A model generated the notes under the pieces. The model ran no database searches, had not been told where the DNA came from, and was given only the letters and a program-made list of their open reading frames with translations. DNA of 64,000 nt, taken from positions 868,001 to 932,000 of the forward strand of contig NZ_CP042831.1 of NCBI RefSeq assembly GCF_008000935.1, written 5' to 3'. Below, in pieces: positions 45,483 to 54,304 of the stretch. The translations under genes were made by a program, and so were the position numbers. Each line of letters opens with the position of its first letter. The stretch's first letter is position 1. This DNA comes from Flavobacterium alkalisoli. GTDB lineage: Bacteria > Bacteroidota > Bacteroidia > Flavobacteriales > Flavobacteriaceae.

Positions 45483-47327
45483 TTACTCCTTTTTTTCTAT
45501 CTGAACAAAATATATTACAAGATTCCTGTCTTTGTCTTCTGCAAAAGTATCATTGTCAAAAATAAACTGAGCTTTAGTTTTGGTATCTGCCTTTATCTCA
45601 AAAGGCAGTTTCATCTCATTATTATTTTCATTACCATTCAAATAGTAATCCCCTATCTTTTCATCTCCTATCTTTACCTGTAGGTGTGCGTGCTCTCCTT
45701 TTATGGGTTCTTTAGGTAGGCTGTTTGCTTTTATAACAAGATTATACTGTCCTTTTTCCAGTTTAAAACTTTCTGATGTTAGCCCTCCGTTTTCAAAAAG
45801 ATATAAGTTCCCCTTATCATCAATATTTTTAGGGATAAACCTGTCGGAAGATAATAGCAAAGGAAATCCCTGCTTTGTCTTAGTTATATAATGCCTTGCC
45901 CAGCTATCATACAGTTCAATATTTTCACTAACCGAAAAGTTTTCATTTAAAAATGCCTCTTCTTCCTGTGTAAGGTCATAAGGCCTTGAGTTACCGTCAA
46001 GGTACCAAAAGGATTCTTTTTGTACAGTCCCTTCTTTCATTGCATTTACATAATCCCGCAGTTTCATTTCTAAAACCGGCTCACCAGTTGATTTAAAAAA
46101 ATAACTCATGAGCCAGCCCCATGATGAAACCACTTTATCTCCCTGTGGATTGTTATTCATTATTTCGGTTGTCAGTTCCCTGTACTGCGATTTGGAAAGC
46201 TTATAATAATACTCTTTTACTATGAAAATATCGGTTAAGGAAAGTATAACTATCATTACTACGATAAGTACCTGAGAAATCCTGTTTCGCATTTGCTCTA
46301 TAGCAATGGCAAATAGTAATGCCAATGCAGGAAGCATATGTATAAAATACCTGGACAGAATCATAGGCTCATCCAGATATGATTTGATTATGGACAACGG
46401 TATGGCAAAAAATATCCAGCAAAAAAAGATGAGTGCCGAGAATATAATATTATTGGAAAGCAGGGCATGTGCCGACAGCCTGTTTTCTTTCTGCTTAAAA
46501 AGATTTACAAAGTAAAATATGGCCAAAAGCAGGAAAAGGAACCATAATAGCTCTGTGTCTCCTGTTATTGCTTTTACTATATTCGAAAAACCATCGGGGC
46601 CCGGTAAAGTAAGCCAACCCGACTTATATTTAGATACTTTTAATATCAAACTGTATCCGGGAAGCAGTAATAAAAAAAGAGTTGTCCCGGCTACAACGCA
46701 TTTTTGGAAAAAAGCCTTTCTTTCTTCTTTGGGTTGGGTATATAATATAAACAGTATAAGCAATGCCTGCCCAAACAAAGTAATGGCAGATACAATATGG
46801 GCATGAAACATAAGGGCCGCAAATACTCCATACCATATAGCATTTTTAACCGAGGGCCTTTTAAGGAAAACGGCCAGCTTATAAAAAGCCAGTGTACAGA
46901 ACAAAACCAAAAGGATGTACGATCTTGCTTCCTGCGAATAAGTTATATGATACAGGTTAACCGTTAAAAGTAAGGCCGCAATAAGCCCTGTTCTTTTATT
47001 ATATAGTTCCTTCCCTAACAAATAAATGGCATATACACTTGCTATACCTGTAAATGCCGAAAACAGCCTTGCCGTTAGGGTTGAGTATCCAAATATTACA
47101 TTAAGTCCCTTAACTATTAAAAAATACATGTGGCCTATGCCCTCCCTTAAAAGAATGATATGATTCATTTCTCGAAAAGTCATGGAAGGGTCTGATTCGA
47201 TCATGGTATGGATCTCGTCAATCCAAATACTTTGATAGTCTACATGAAACAGGCGCAAAAACGACGCCAATAACAAGATTGCTAATAGCCAATAGTTTTG
47301 TTGTATATATGCTGTAATTTTTTTCAT
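45483..47327 (-). CDS. Glycosyltransferase family 39 (ArnT/PMT-like)
   Basis: A 614-residue membrane glycosyltransferase (GT-C). About 11-12 membrane helices (to about 410) are followed by a soluble periplasmic C-terminal domain (about 420-614). The first loop carries the family Asp-Glu pair in WIDEIHTM. It would use a polyprenyl-phosphate sugar, fitting the adjacent GT2 that could make one. The frame extends to a TTG at 47357 abutting the GT2 stop; the ATG at 47327 (MKKITAYIQQ) gives a more usual N-terminus. Confidence 0.88.
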   Translation of the reverse strand: MKKITAYIQQNYWLLAILLLASFLRLFHVDYQSIWIDEIHTMIESDPSMTFREMNHIILLREGIGHMYFLIVKGLNVIFGYSTLTARLFSAFTGIASVYAIYLLGKELYNKRTGLIAALLLTVNLYHITYSQEARSYILLVLFCTLAFYKLAVFLKRPSVKNAIWYGVFAALMFHAHIVSAITLFGQALLILFILYTQPKEERKAFFQKCVVAGTTLFLLLLPGYSLILKVSKYKSGWLTLPGPDGFSNIVKAITGDTELLWFLFLLLAIFYFVNLFKQKENRLSAHALLSNNIIFSALIFFCWIFFAIPLSIIKSYLDEPMILSRYFIHMLPALALLFAIAIEQMRNRISQVLIVVMIVILSLTDIFIVKEYYYKLSKSQYRELTTEIMNNNPQGDKVVSSWGWLMSYFFKSTGEPVLEMKLRDYVNAMKEGTVQKESFWYLDGNSRPYDLTQEEEAFLNENFSVSENIELYDSWARHYITKTKQGFPLLLSSDRFIPKNIDDKGNLYLFENGGLTSESFKLEKGQYNLVIKANSLPKEPIKGEHAHLQVKIGDEKIGDYYLNGNENNNEMKLPFEIKADTKTKAQFIFDNDTFAEDKDRNLVIYFVQIEKKE

Positions 47328-47357
47328 ACCTGGTGAAAGGCTTGTTTTTAAGAACAA

Positions 47358-48284
47358 TTAATCTTCTAAAAAATCAAGATATTTTTTAGTATTAGGCGCG
47401 TCTGTATTTTTTCTTGAACTAAGCTGTAAAAGCAATACTATCAGGGTAACCGAGAACAACTGCAGTATGATGCCCATAATTATCATTATAAGGCTTGATG
47501 CCCATCCGGGAATAGCTTTTTCAGTAAAAAACTTTTGAAACAGTATATAGAAAACCCCTGCAAAACACAGAGCAATACCATAAAAGCAAAACTTTAATAT
47601 TCTTACGGAAATTGAATCAAAATAAACCGAAATAGAACTAAGCCCATGTAATACCAAACTGGTAAAGTTCATTTTAGACTGCCCGGCATATCTTTTACCC
47701 CTGTCTAATAAAACCTTATTGTAAGGCAGTCGGGAATGCATCACAGCTCCGGAATAATGATTCCATATATTACTTAATGCCACCACCTTTTTTAACTGGT
47801 TAAAAGGCATAGCGCTAAAATTACCAAAGCTTATTTTTTTACCTGTCAGGGTATTAAAAAGTATCTTATAAAACCAATATCCGGTTTTAAACATAAGCGA
47901 TTCCTCTCTTTTGTTTCTTTCGGCAAAAACAATGGTTTGGGTTTTAAGGCTCTTTTCCAGAAGTAACGGTATGTCTTCGGGCCTGTCTTCACCATCGCTG
48001 TCTAAAACGACTACGGCATCACAATCGGTAACTTCATTGTAAACATACTGTAACCCTACAGCTATTGCCCTTTGATGGCCTACATTAACCTTAAGATTGA
48101 GTATTTTTATGTTTTCTGACTGAAAAATCTCCTGTTCGGGCAATATTACAGACCCATCGTTAACAATAACCAAATTAAATATAAGTTCACTATGCTCTCC
48201 TTCCAACTGCATAATTTTATCTGCTAAAACAGCACAGCTGGGCCAGTCGTTATAAAGAGGCGTAACACAGTAAACTTTTTGCAT
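47358..48284 (-). CDS. Glycosyltransferase family 2 (polyprenyl-phosphate sugar synthase-like)
   Basis: A 308-residue GT-A transferase with the DXD-like VVLDSDGEDRPEDIPLLLEK (about 90-109) of the DPM1/DPG1-like group, and two C-terminal membrane helices (about 228-250 and 265-290). It probably transfers a hexose to undecaprenyl phosphate, which the GT39 next door could use. The donor sugar is not readable. Confidence 0.88.
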   Translation of the reverse strand: MQKVYCVTPLYNDWPSCAVLADKIMQLEGEHSELIFNLVIVNDGSVILPEQEIFQSENIKILNLKVNVGHQRAIAVGLQYVYNEVTDCDAVVVLDSDGEDRPEDIPLLLEKSLKTQTIVFAERNKREESLMFKTGYWFYKILFNTLTGKKISFGNFSAMPFNQLKKVVALSNIWNHYSGAVMHSRLPYNKVLLDRGKRYAGQSKMNFTSLVLHGLSSISVYFDSISVRILKFCFYGIALCFAGVFYILFQKFFTEKAIPGWASSLIMIIMGIILQLFSVTLIVLLLQLSSRKNTDAPNTKKYLDFLED

Positions 48285-48289
48285 AGGCG

Positions 48290-49129
48290 TTAGTTATAAG
48301 GTTGTAAGGAATCCTGCCAGTTATTTATCTGTAAATCAAATGTAGATTTTATTTTTTTCTTATCCAAAACGCTGTATTTAGGCCTTTTAGCCGGAGTTGG
48401 ATATGCAGTTGTAGGTATTGGTTTTAAATCGATATCTACTTTATTTACTTTAAAAATTTCCTTTGCAAAACCATACCAGCTTGTTTCTCCTTCATTACTG
48501 TAATTGTAAATGCCATAAGCTTTTTTACCGCTTACAATAATCTTTAAAACTGCATCTGCAAGATCAACAGCATTGGTTGGTGTGCCTTTTTGGTCGTCTA
48601 TCACTCCTAGTGAATCCCTTTCTGAAGCCAGCCTGAGCATTGTCTTCATAAAGTTATTGGCAAACTGAGAATACAGCCAGGAAGTTCTTATTATAAAATG
48701 TTCCGGAAGTATTTTTTCTATCTCTTCCTCTCCCTGTCTTTTTGTAAGGCCATACACTCCCTGCGGATTAGTAATATCCTCCTCCGTATAAGGTGTTGTT
48801 TTTTCTCCGTCAAATACAAAATCGGTAGAGATATGTACAAGCGTAGCTTTATTTGCCACACAAACTTCAGCAAGATTTTTGGCTCCGGCAACATTAATGG
48901 CAAAAGCATTTTCCTTATCGCTTTCTGCTTTATCAACCGCAGTATAGGCTGCTGCATTTATACAACAATCAGGTTTTATTTTAGCAAAAACAGATTCCAG
49001 TGAGACCTTATCCGTAACATCTGCCTCTTTACTGTCGGCATAATAAAACGTAAGGTTTTCATACTTATGTGCAATATGTTTAATGCACTGTCCTAACTGT
49101 CCCGATGCTCCTGTAACTAATACTACCAT
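48290..49129 (-). CDS. rfbD: dTDP-4-dehydrorhamnose reductase
   Basis: A 279-residue SDR enzyme that reduces dTDP-4-dehydro-L-rhamnose to dTDP-L-rhamnose, the last step of the pathway. The N-terminal VTGASGQLGQ (about 5-14), NAAAYTAVDKAE and the catalytic YGLTKRQGE are diagnostic. It overlaps rfbC by 7 bp; the order rfbB-A-C-D on the transcript is classical. Confidence 0.95.
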   Translation of the reverse strand: MVVLVTGASGQLGQCIKHIAHKYENLTFYYADSKEADVTDKVSLESVFAKIKPDCCINAAAYTAVDKAESDKENAFAINVAGAKNLAEVCVANKATLVHISTDFVFDGEKTTPYTEEDITNPQGVYGLTKRQGEEEIEKILPEHFIIRTSWLYSQFANNFMKTMLRLASERDSLGVIDDQKGTPTNAVDLADAVLKIIVSGKKAYGIYNYSNEGETSWYGFAKEIFKVNKVDIDLKPIPTTAYPTPAKRPKYSVLDKKKIKSTFDLQINNWQDSLQPYN

Positions 49130-49674
49130 ATTGCTCTGGCATTTTTTAAAACAGGCAATACTTTGTCCTTTTCAGAAATAATAAGGCTTTCCTGTGGTAA
49201 TTTCCAATCTATATTCAGTTCAGGGTCATTAAAAAGTATTCCTCCTTCCGATTCCTTATTATAGAAGTTATCACACTTGTAGAAAAAAGAAGCCGTATCG
49301 CTTAAAACAATAAAGCCGTGGGCAAATCCTCTTGGCACAAACAACTGACGTTTATTTTCTGCAGTAAGTAATACTGCAACGTGCTCTCCGTAAGTAGAAG
49401 ATCCGGGCCTTACATCTACAGCAACATCCAGTACTTCGCCTTCAAACACCCTTACAAGCTTAGCCTGAGCATGCTCTCCGGTCTGGTAATGCAGTCCTCT
49501 TAAAACTCCTTTAGAGGAATACGACTGATTGTCCTGTACAAAATGAACTTTTTGTCCGGTTTCCTGTTCAAAACGCTCTTCATTATAACTTTCCATAAAA
49601 TAGCCCCTTTCGTCGTTAAAAACTTTAGGTTCTATTATAAAACATCCTTCCAGTTTTGTAGGTATTGCCGTCAT
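49123..49674 (-). CDS. rfbC: dTDP-4-dehydrorhamnose 3,5-epimerase
   Basis: A 183-residue cupin epimerase acting on C3 and C5 of dTDP-4-keto-6-deoxyglucose. The motifs NDERGYFMESYNEERF, VLRGLHYQ (catalytic His) and FVPRGFAHGF are intact. Starts directly after the rfbA stop and overlaps rfbD by 7 bp. Confidence 0.96.
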   Translation of the reverse strand: MTAIPTKLEGCFIIEPKVFNDERGYFMESYNEERFEQETGQKVHFVQDNQSYSSKGVLRGLHYQTGEHAQAKLVRVFEGEVLDVAVDVRPGSSTYGEHVAVLLTAENKRQLFVPRGFAHGFIVLSDTASFFYKCDNFYNKESEGGILFNDPELNIDWKLPQESLIISEKDKVLPVLKNARAIW

Positions 49675-50535
49675 TTAATCCAATATGCTTAATAAATGTT
49701 TGCCATACCCGCTCTTTAAAAGGGGTTCGGCAAGTTTTGTTAATTGTTCTTTATCTATAAAGCCCATTTTATAGGCTGCTTCTTCAATTGCTCCTATTTT
49801 TAATCCCTGGCGCTCTTCTATTACCTGTACAAACTGTCCTGCCTGCATCAGCGAATTAAATGTCCCGGTATCAAGCCATGCAGTACCCCTGTCCAGTATA
49901 CTTACTTTTAGCTTGCCTCTTTTAAGGTATTCTTTATTCACATCGGTAATTTCAAGTTCTCCCCGGGCACTTGGCTGTATACTTGCTGCTATCTGTACCA
50001 CATCATTATCGTAAAAATAAATTCCCGGTACAGCATAATGCGATTTCGGGTTTTGTGGTTTCTCTTCTATTGATAATACGTTCCCGTTTACATCAAAATC
50101 CACTACTCCATAACGCTCAGGGTCATGCACATGATAAGCATATATAATACCTCCCTCAGGGTCATTATTTGCCTGTAAAAGGTCCGAAAGACCTGTTCCG
50201 TAGAATATATTATCCCCAAGTATAAGGGCTACCTTATCGTTACCTATAAATTCTTTTCCAATAATAAAAGCTTCTGCAAGACCATTAGGATGTTCCTGAA
50301 CCGCATATTCAAATTTACAGCCCAATCTAGAGCCATCGCCCAAAAGCTGTCTGAACAATGGTAAGTCATGTGGAGTGGAAATAATAAGTATCTCTCTTAT
50401 ACCAGACCACAACAGTGTTGATAAGGGGTAGTATATCATCGGCTTATCATAAATTGGCATCAATTGCTTACTTACCGCTAAGGTTAGCGGATGCAGCCTG
50501 GTTCCCGATCCTCCGGCTAATATTATTCCTTTCAT
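49675..50535 (-). CDS. rfbA: Glucose-1-phosphate thymidylyltransferase
   Basis: A 286-residue enzyme forming dTDP-glucose, the entry step to dTDP-rhamnose. The N-terminal [31 protein letters not shown] (long motif, residues 8-38) is typical, with LGDNIFYG later. It is 6 bp downstream of rfbB. Confidence 0.97.
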   Translation of the reverse strand: MKGIILAGGSGTRLHPLTLAVSKQLMPIYDKPMIYYPLSTLLWSGIREILIISTPHDLPLFRQLLGDGSRLGCKFEYAVQEHPNGLAEAFIIGKEFIGNDKVALILGDNIFYGTGLSDLLQANNDPEGGIIYAYHVHDPERYGVVDFDVNGNVLSIEEKPQNPKSHYAVPGIYFYDNDVVQIAASIQPSARGELEITDVNKEYLKRGKLKVSILDRGTAWLDTGTFNSLMQAGQFVQVIEERQGLKIGAIEEAAYKMGFIDKEQLTKLAEPLLKSGYGKHLLSILD

Positions 50536-50541
50536 ATCAGT

Positions 50542-51558
50542 TTATTTTGTTAGTTTTTGCAAATACCATTCTATGGTCTTTACAATACCTGTCTCAAAAT
50601 TCTCGTCGGCTTTCCAGCCCAGTTCATTCTCTATCTTAGTAGCATCTATAGCATAGCGAAGATCATGTCCCGGTCTGTCTTTCACAAAAGTTATAAGCTC
50701 ATTGTACCTGCCCTCTTTTCTTGGATGCATGGTATCAAGCAAATCACAAATCTTGTTGGCTATGTACAGGTTATTCCTTTCATTCCTTCCGCCTATATTG
50801 TAAGTCTCACCGGCCCTTCCGTTTTTATAAACCAGGTCTATACCCTTACAATGATCCAGTACATATAACCAGTCTCTTACATTATCTCCTTTACCGTAAA
50901 TAGGAATATTTTCTCCCGAAACGGCCTTTCTGATAATAGTTGGGATAAGCTTTTCCTGATGCTGTTTTGGTCCGTAATTGTTAGAACAGTTAGTAGTTAC
51001 TACATTCATTCCGTAGGTATGAAAATAGCTTCTTACTACCATATCGCTGGATGCTTTTGAAGCACTGTATGGGCTATTAGGTGCATACGGTGTCTCTTCC
51101 GTAAACAATCCCTCTGCCCCTAACGTACCATATACCTCGTCGGTAGAAATATGGTGAAAACGGCAATCTTTATATTCTTCTTTATATTGGTTAGGAGCAT
51201 CCATCCAGTGATTGCGGGCAGCATCCAAAAGGTTGAATGTTCCCACTACATTGGTTTTAATAAATGCTTCCGGCCCCGAAATAGAATTATCCACATGCGA
51301 TTCGGCCGCAAAATGTATTACACCCCTAAAGTCATACTCTTTAAAAAGTTTATTTACCAGTTCCCTGTCACAAATATCTCCCTGTACAAATTTGTAATTA
51401 GGATTGCCTTCGGCTTCCTTAAGGTTTGCCAAATCTCCGGCATAAGTAAGTTTATCAAGGTTTACTAACAGAATATCCTTATTCTCTTCTAAAAAATATT
51501 CTACAAAGTTAGCTCCTATAAATCCGGCTCCTCCTGTTACTAATATCGCTTTATTCAT
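50542..51558 (-). CDS. rfbB: dTDP-glucose 4,6-dehydratase
   Basis: A 338-residue extended SDR enzyme converting dTDP-glucose to dTDP-4-keto-6-deoxyglucose. TGGAGFIGANFVEY (8-21), HFAAESHVD, the catalytic YSASKASSD and NNYGPKQHQEKLIPT are all present. It overlaps the Wzz-like gene by 8 bp. Confidence 0.97.
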   Translation of the reverse strand: MNKAILVTGGAGFIGANFVEYFLEENKDILLVNLDKLTYAGDLANLKEAEGNPNYKFVQGDICDRELVNKLFKEYDFRGVIHFAAESHVDNSISGPEAFIKTNVVGTFNLLDAARNHWMDAPNQYKEEYKDCRFHHISTDEVYGTLGAEGLFTEETPYAPNSPYSASKASSDMVVRSYFHTYGMNVVTTNCSNNYGPKQHQEKLIPTIIRKAVSGENIPIYGKGDNVRDWLYVLDHCKGIDLVYKNGRAGETYNIGGRNERNNLYIANKICDLLDTMHPRKEGRYNELITFVKDRPGHDLRYAIDATKIENELGWKADENFETGIVKTIEWYLQKLTK

Positions 51559-52528
51559 TCTCTGTTATTACAATCTTTCTTTTGTTTACCTGTCTTTTAT
51601 AGAAGGATAAAAACCATGCTAACAGCACGAATACCGCTACAAATACCACTGGGTAAATCATTTTCATCTTTCCTCTTAAAAGTGTTGGCTCATTAATATT
51701 AAGCACAGCACTACCGTCTTTAATTATCTTCGAATAGTTAACAAGATCCACGCGGTTTCTTGCCTGTTCATCTACCAGTTTTTGCTTTTCTTTTAAAACC
51801 TCATCAAGAGCTTTTTCCTCATTGAACACAACAGAGTTGCCTGACATTTTTTTAGCATAACTGTCCAGAATACCATCTATCTGTTTTAATAATGTGTCGT
51901 TTGCAGCAATCTTTATTTCCATATTTTTTGTCCATTCTTTTTGCATGGATTCTAAAAAAGGATCGTTATTTAAAAATTTCATTATTCCGTCAACAGTCTG
52001 TTGGGTAGACCACTCAGAAGAATAATAGTTAATAACGTGAAACTTATAGTTCTTACTGGTAACATCATCTTCCATTATCTTGTTTATGTCACCATTATCT
52101 GCCATAAGTTTAAGTATCTGAAACTTAAGGTTATCATTTTCTCTTACAAAATCATAGATGTCAACAACCGGTTCTACCTTAACTTTTCTAACCTGTTTAG
52201 TACTGTTAATTCCTAAATTGCTGAAAAAAGTAGAATCCCCAACCCTTGAATTAAGGAAATCAGCCTGAGAGTACAGGTAATCCACACTTTTAAAATTAGG
52301 GATAACAAAAATCTGGTTCTTGAAATATGGCCCTTTTTTGTAGTCTTTATAATAACCAAAACCAACTCCTGCAATAAAAAGTATTACAAGAACAATAATG
52401 TTACGCTTTACAAACTGCACTGCATTAAAAAAAGAATCGCCGGTTTTAGTAAAATAACCTTTTACTTTTCCGGACACATAATTAAAATCCAATTCCTTAT
52501 CATAAGGACTGTTAGTGTTTTCTGCCAT
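51551..52528 (-). CDS. Wzz-topology chain-length/export protein
   Basis: A 325-residue protein with membrane helices near both ends (about 45-62 and 290-308) and a periplasmic middle with coiled-coil tendency (about 200-270). This topology fits polysaccharide co-polymerase (Wzz-like) proteins that set chain length. The sequence is diverged and lacks a clear C-terminal kinase domain. It sits between the rfb genes and the DUF6909-like gene. The assignment is from topology and position. Confidence 0.72.
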   Translation of the reverse strand: MAENTNSPYDKELDFNYVSGKVKGYFTKTGDSFFNAVQFVKRNIIVLVILFIAGVGFGYYKDYKKGPYFKNQIFVIPNFKSVDYLYSQADFLNSRVGDSTFFSNLGINSTKQVRKVKVEPVVDIYDFVRENDNLKFQILKLMADNGDINKIMEDDVTSKNYKFHVINYYSSEWSTQQTVDGIMKFLNNDPFLESMQKEWTKNMEIKIAANDTLLKQIDGILDSYAKKMSGNSVVFNEEKALDEVLKEKQKLVDEQARNRVDLVNYSKIIKDGSAVLNINEPTLLRGKMKMIYPVVFVAVFVLLAWFLSFYKRQVNKRKIVITENE

Positions 52529-52530
52529 AG

Positions 52531-54222
52531 TTAGGTGACATTAAAAATTTGTTCTAAAATCTTGATTGTTATTAAATAGGTTGGTTTAACCCCTGATGTT
52601 CCAAGTCCTCCCGAAGCCAGTGTACTACCGGTTTCTAACGGATTGTCTGAAGCATAATAAGCATATCTCACCTTTACATCGGGATTAATGCTCTTTCTTA
52701 TTTTTGAAGCCGACTGTATTGCTTTCTGGTAATAGGCTCCTTCCATTTCAAGACCAATAACACCCCAGGTAGACTCATTAAAAAATTTAAGCAGGTCCCT
52801 GTTTTGTAATGAAGTGCCTAAAACGGTTACCATAGGTCCCGAATATACGGGTATACCCTGCCCTTCCAGCATTTCAGGTTTTAAATCGTTTTCAAACGGG
52901 TAATTATCTCCTGTCCCCTCGTTAATGTGTGCCGAAGGTATCATTATATCTCCCTTGTTCCCTTCCAGTATTCCGGCTTTACCCATTATGGAAACCGATT
53001 CTACATCGAGAAAGGTTTTTACCTTATGTTCCTTAAACGGTTTTAAAAGCTCATCTATGGTTTCGTAAGCCTGTTCTCCAAAAGCATAATCCATTACGAT
53101 TATTACCGGTCTCTCCGAATTTTTTTCGGCCAGTTTAAAAGGTGTTTTAGAAAAATCTATGCCTGCCGTATCAAAAACCTGTACATCTATATTAGTACCC
53201 GATGCATCGGGTATAAATATCATTCCGTTTTTAAGCGCCTCTTCCTCTACCCTTGCCCTAAGTTCCCCGTTTCCGGCTTTGCTTAGTTCCTCAAAAATAA
53301 AGAAATCACTTTTCCCTTTATATTCCTTTCCAAGTACATAATCGGCAAAGAAAGAATTCTTTACACTGTGCATGTTTGCACTTATAATGTGTATAGGCCT
53401 CTCTAAAAGTCCGTTTTGCTTTAAAATGGTCTTTATATTATTTGCCCATATTTCACCATGTATATGGTGGCCTAATCTTTCCCTTAATATAGGGCTAAAG
53501 GTTATGGTTCTTTTTGCACCGCCCATTGCCTCATCAATAGCCAGCTTCCCTAACCAGTATACAATCTGCAGGAACCTGTCCGGCGCTTCAGCAGAACCAA
53601 AAGCATCATAGATATCGAGTACTTCAGAGAATGTCCTTCCCAATACACCCGAAACATGTGATATCGCTTTTTCGCGCTCTACAGGGTTAAGTTTTTTGGT
53701 TTTTTGAAGTACTACCTGTTCCAGTTTGTACCAGTCGTGAGTAATTTCTCCGTTATCATCTATAAGTACCCTGCTCTTTATTTTATGCGATTCTATAAAA
53801 ATAAAGGTGAGGTGGGTTAGTATATCATAAATATCCGAACGCCCGCGGGTAATCTCCACATTCATCTGCTCCTCATCTATACGGTAGCAGTTTCTCCTTC
53901 GCTTAGGCGGTACGATAGCCTTAAAGTGAGATTTGGAATAACCTTCGTCAGACGTTAAATTGATAAAACGGCATTCCTCTATCCCTATGGGTAAACGTTC
54001 TATTACATAAAGTAATCCATTAAGCTCTGCTTTTTCCTCGGCTATAGAGCCGTATATTTCGGGTCTTAACAACAAAAGTGCTTCCCTAAGGGTATCGCCC
54101 GAAACCCCCATGGGCTTATAAAATCCCCTGTTTAAAAGGTGACGCATGGTTATATACAAACGCTCTATGGCAGCAGATGATTCCTGTGCTTTAGATCGAG
54201 ATGTATTTTTAAGTCCCTGCAT
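52531..54222 (-). CDS. Conserved Bacteroidota protein (DUF6909-like), phosphorylase-like C-terminus
   Basis: A 563-residue soluble protein, which I recall as the Bacteroidota family DUF6909. The N-terminal half (about 1-280) is helical and basic (PPKRRRNCYRID). The C-terminal half resembles the nucleoside phosphorylase/nucleosidase fold: SIMGKAGIL..KGDIMIPSA (about 410-430), GPMVTVLGTS (about 460) and LEMEGAYY (about 487), the last like the EME/MEG substrate box. This suggests nucleoside or nucleotide-sugar binding, but catalysis is not shown. It is the first gene of the polysaccharide transcript, 2 bp before the Wzz-like gene, with its own -7 box. Confidence 0.72.
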   Translation of the reverse strand: MQGLKNTSRSKAQESSAAIERLYITMRHLLNRGFYKPMGVSGDTLREALLLLRPEIYGSIAEEKAELNGLLYVIERLPIGIEECRFINLTSDEGYSKSHFKAIVPPKRRRNCYRIDEEQMNVEITRGRSDIYDILTHLTFIFIESHKIKSRVLIDDNGEITHDWYKLEQVVLQKTKKLNPVEREKAISHVSGVLGRTFSEVLDIYDAFGSAEAPDRFLQIVYWLGKLAIDEAMGGAKRTITFSPILRERLGHHIHGEIWANNIKTILKQNGLLERPIHIISANMHSVKNSFFADYVLGKEYKGKSDFFIFEELSKAGNGELRARVEEEALKNGMIFIPDASGTNIDVQVFDTAGIDFSKTPFKLAEKNSERPVIIVMDYAFGEQAYETIDELLKPFKEHKVKTFLDVESVSIMGKAGILEGNKGDIMIPSAHINEGTGDNYPFENDLKPEMLEGQGIPVYSGPMVTVLGTSLQNRDLLKFFNESTWGVIGLEMEGAYYQKAIQSASKIRKSINPDVKVRYAYYASDNPLETGSTLASGGLGTSGVKPTYLITIKILEQIFNVT

Positions 54223-54241
54223 ACTCTTATGTGTTTATTGG

Positions 54242-54249
54242 CAAATGTA
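54242..54249 (-). promoter_or_regulatory. -7 promoter box (TACATTTG) heading the glycan locus
   Basis: An exact TAnnTTTG match 19 bp before the ATG of the first locus gene; predicted leader about 16 nt. No TTG at ideal spacing. Confidence 0.6.
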
Positions 54250-54304
54250 GGATTTTTATTTTGACTGAAGTTTTTATGTATTTAACGAAATTATGAATGC
54301 TTTT

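Noticed and set aside
36348-54222. Genomic island or prophage at the polysaccharide locus
   Set aside because: No integrase, transposase, tRNA or flanking repeats were found; variable glycan loci commonly have this gene mix without mobile genes.
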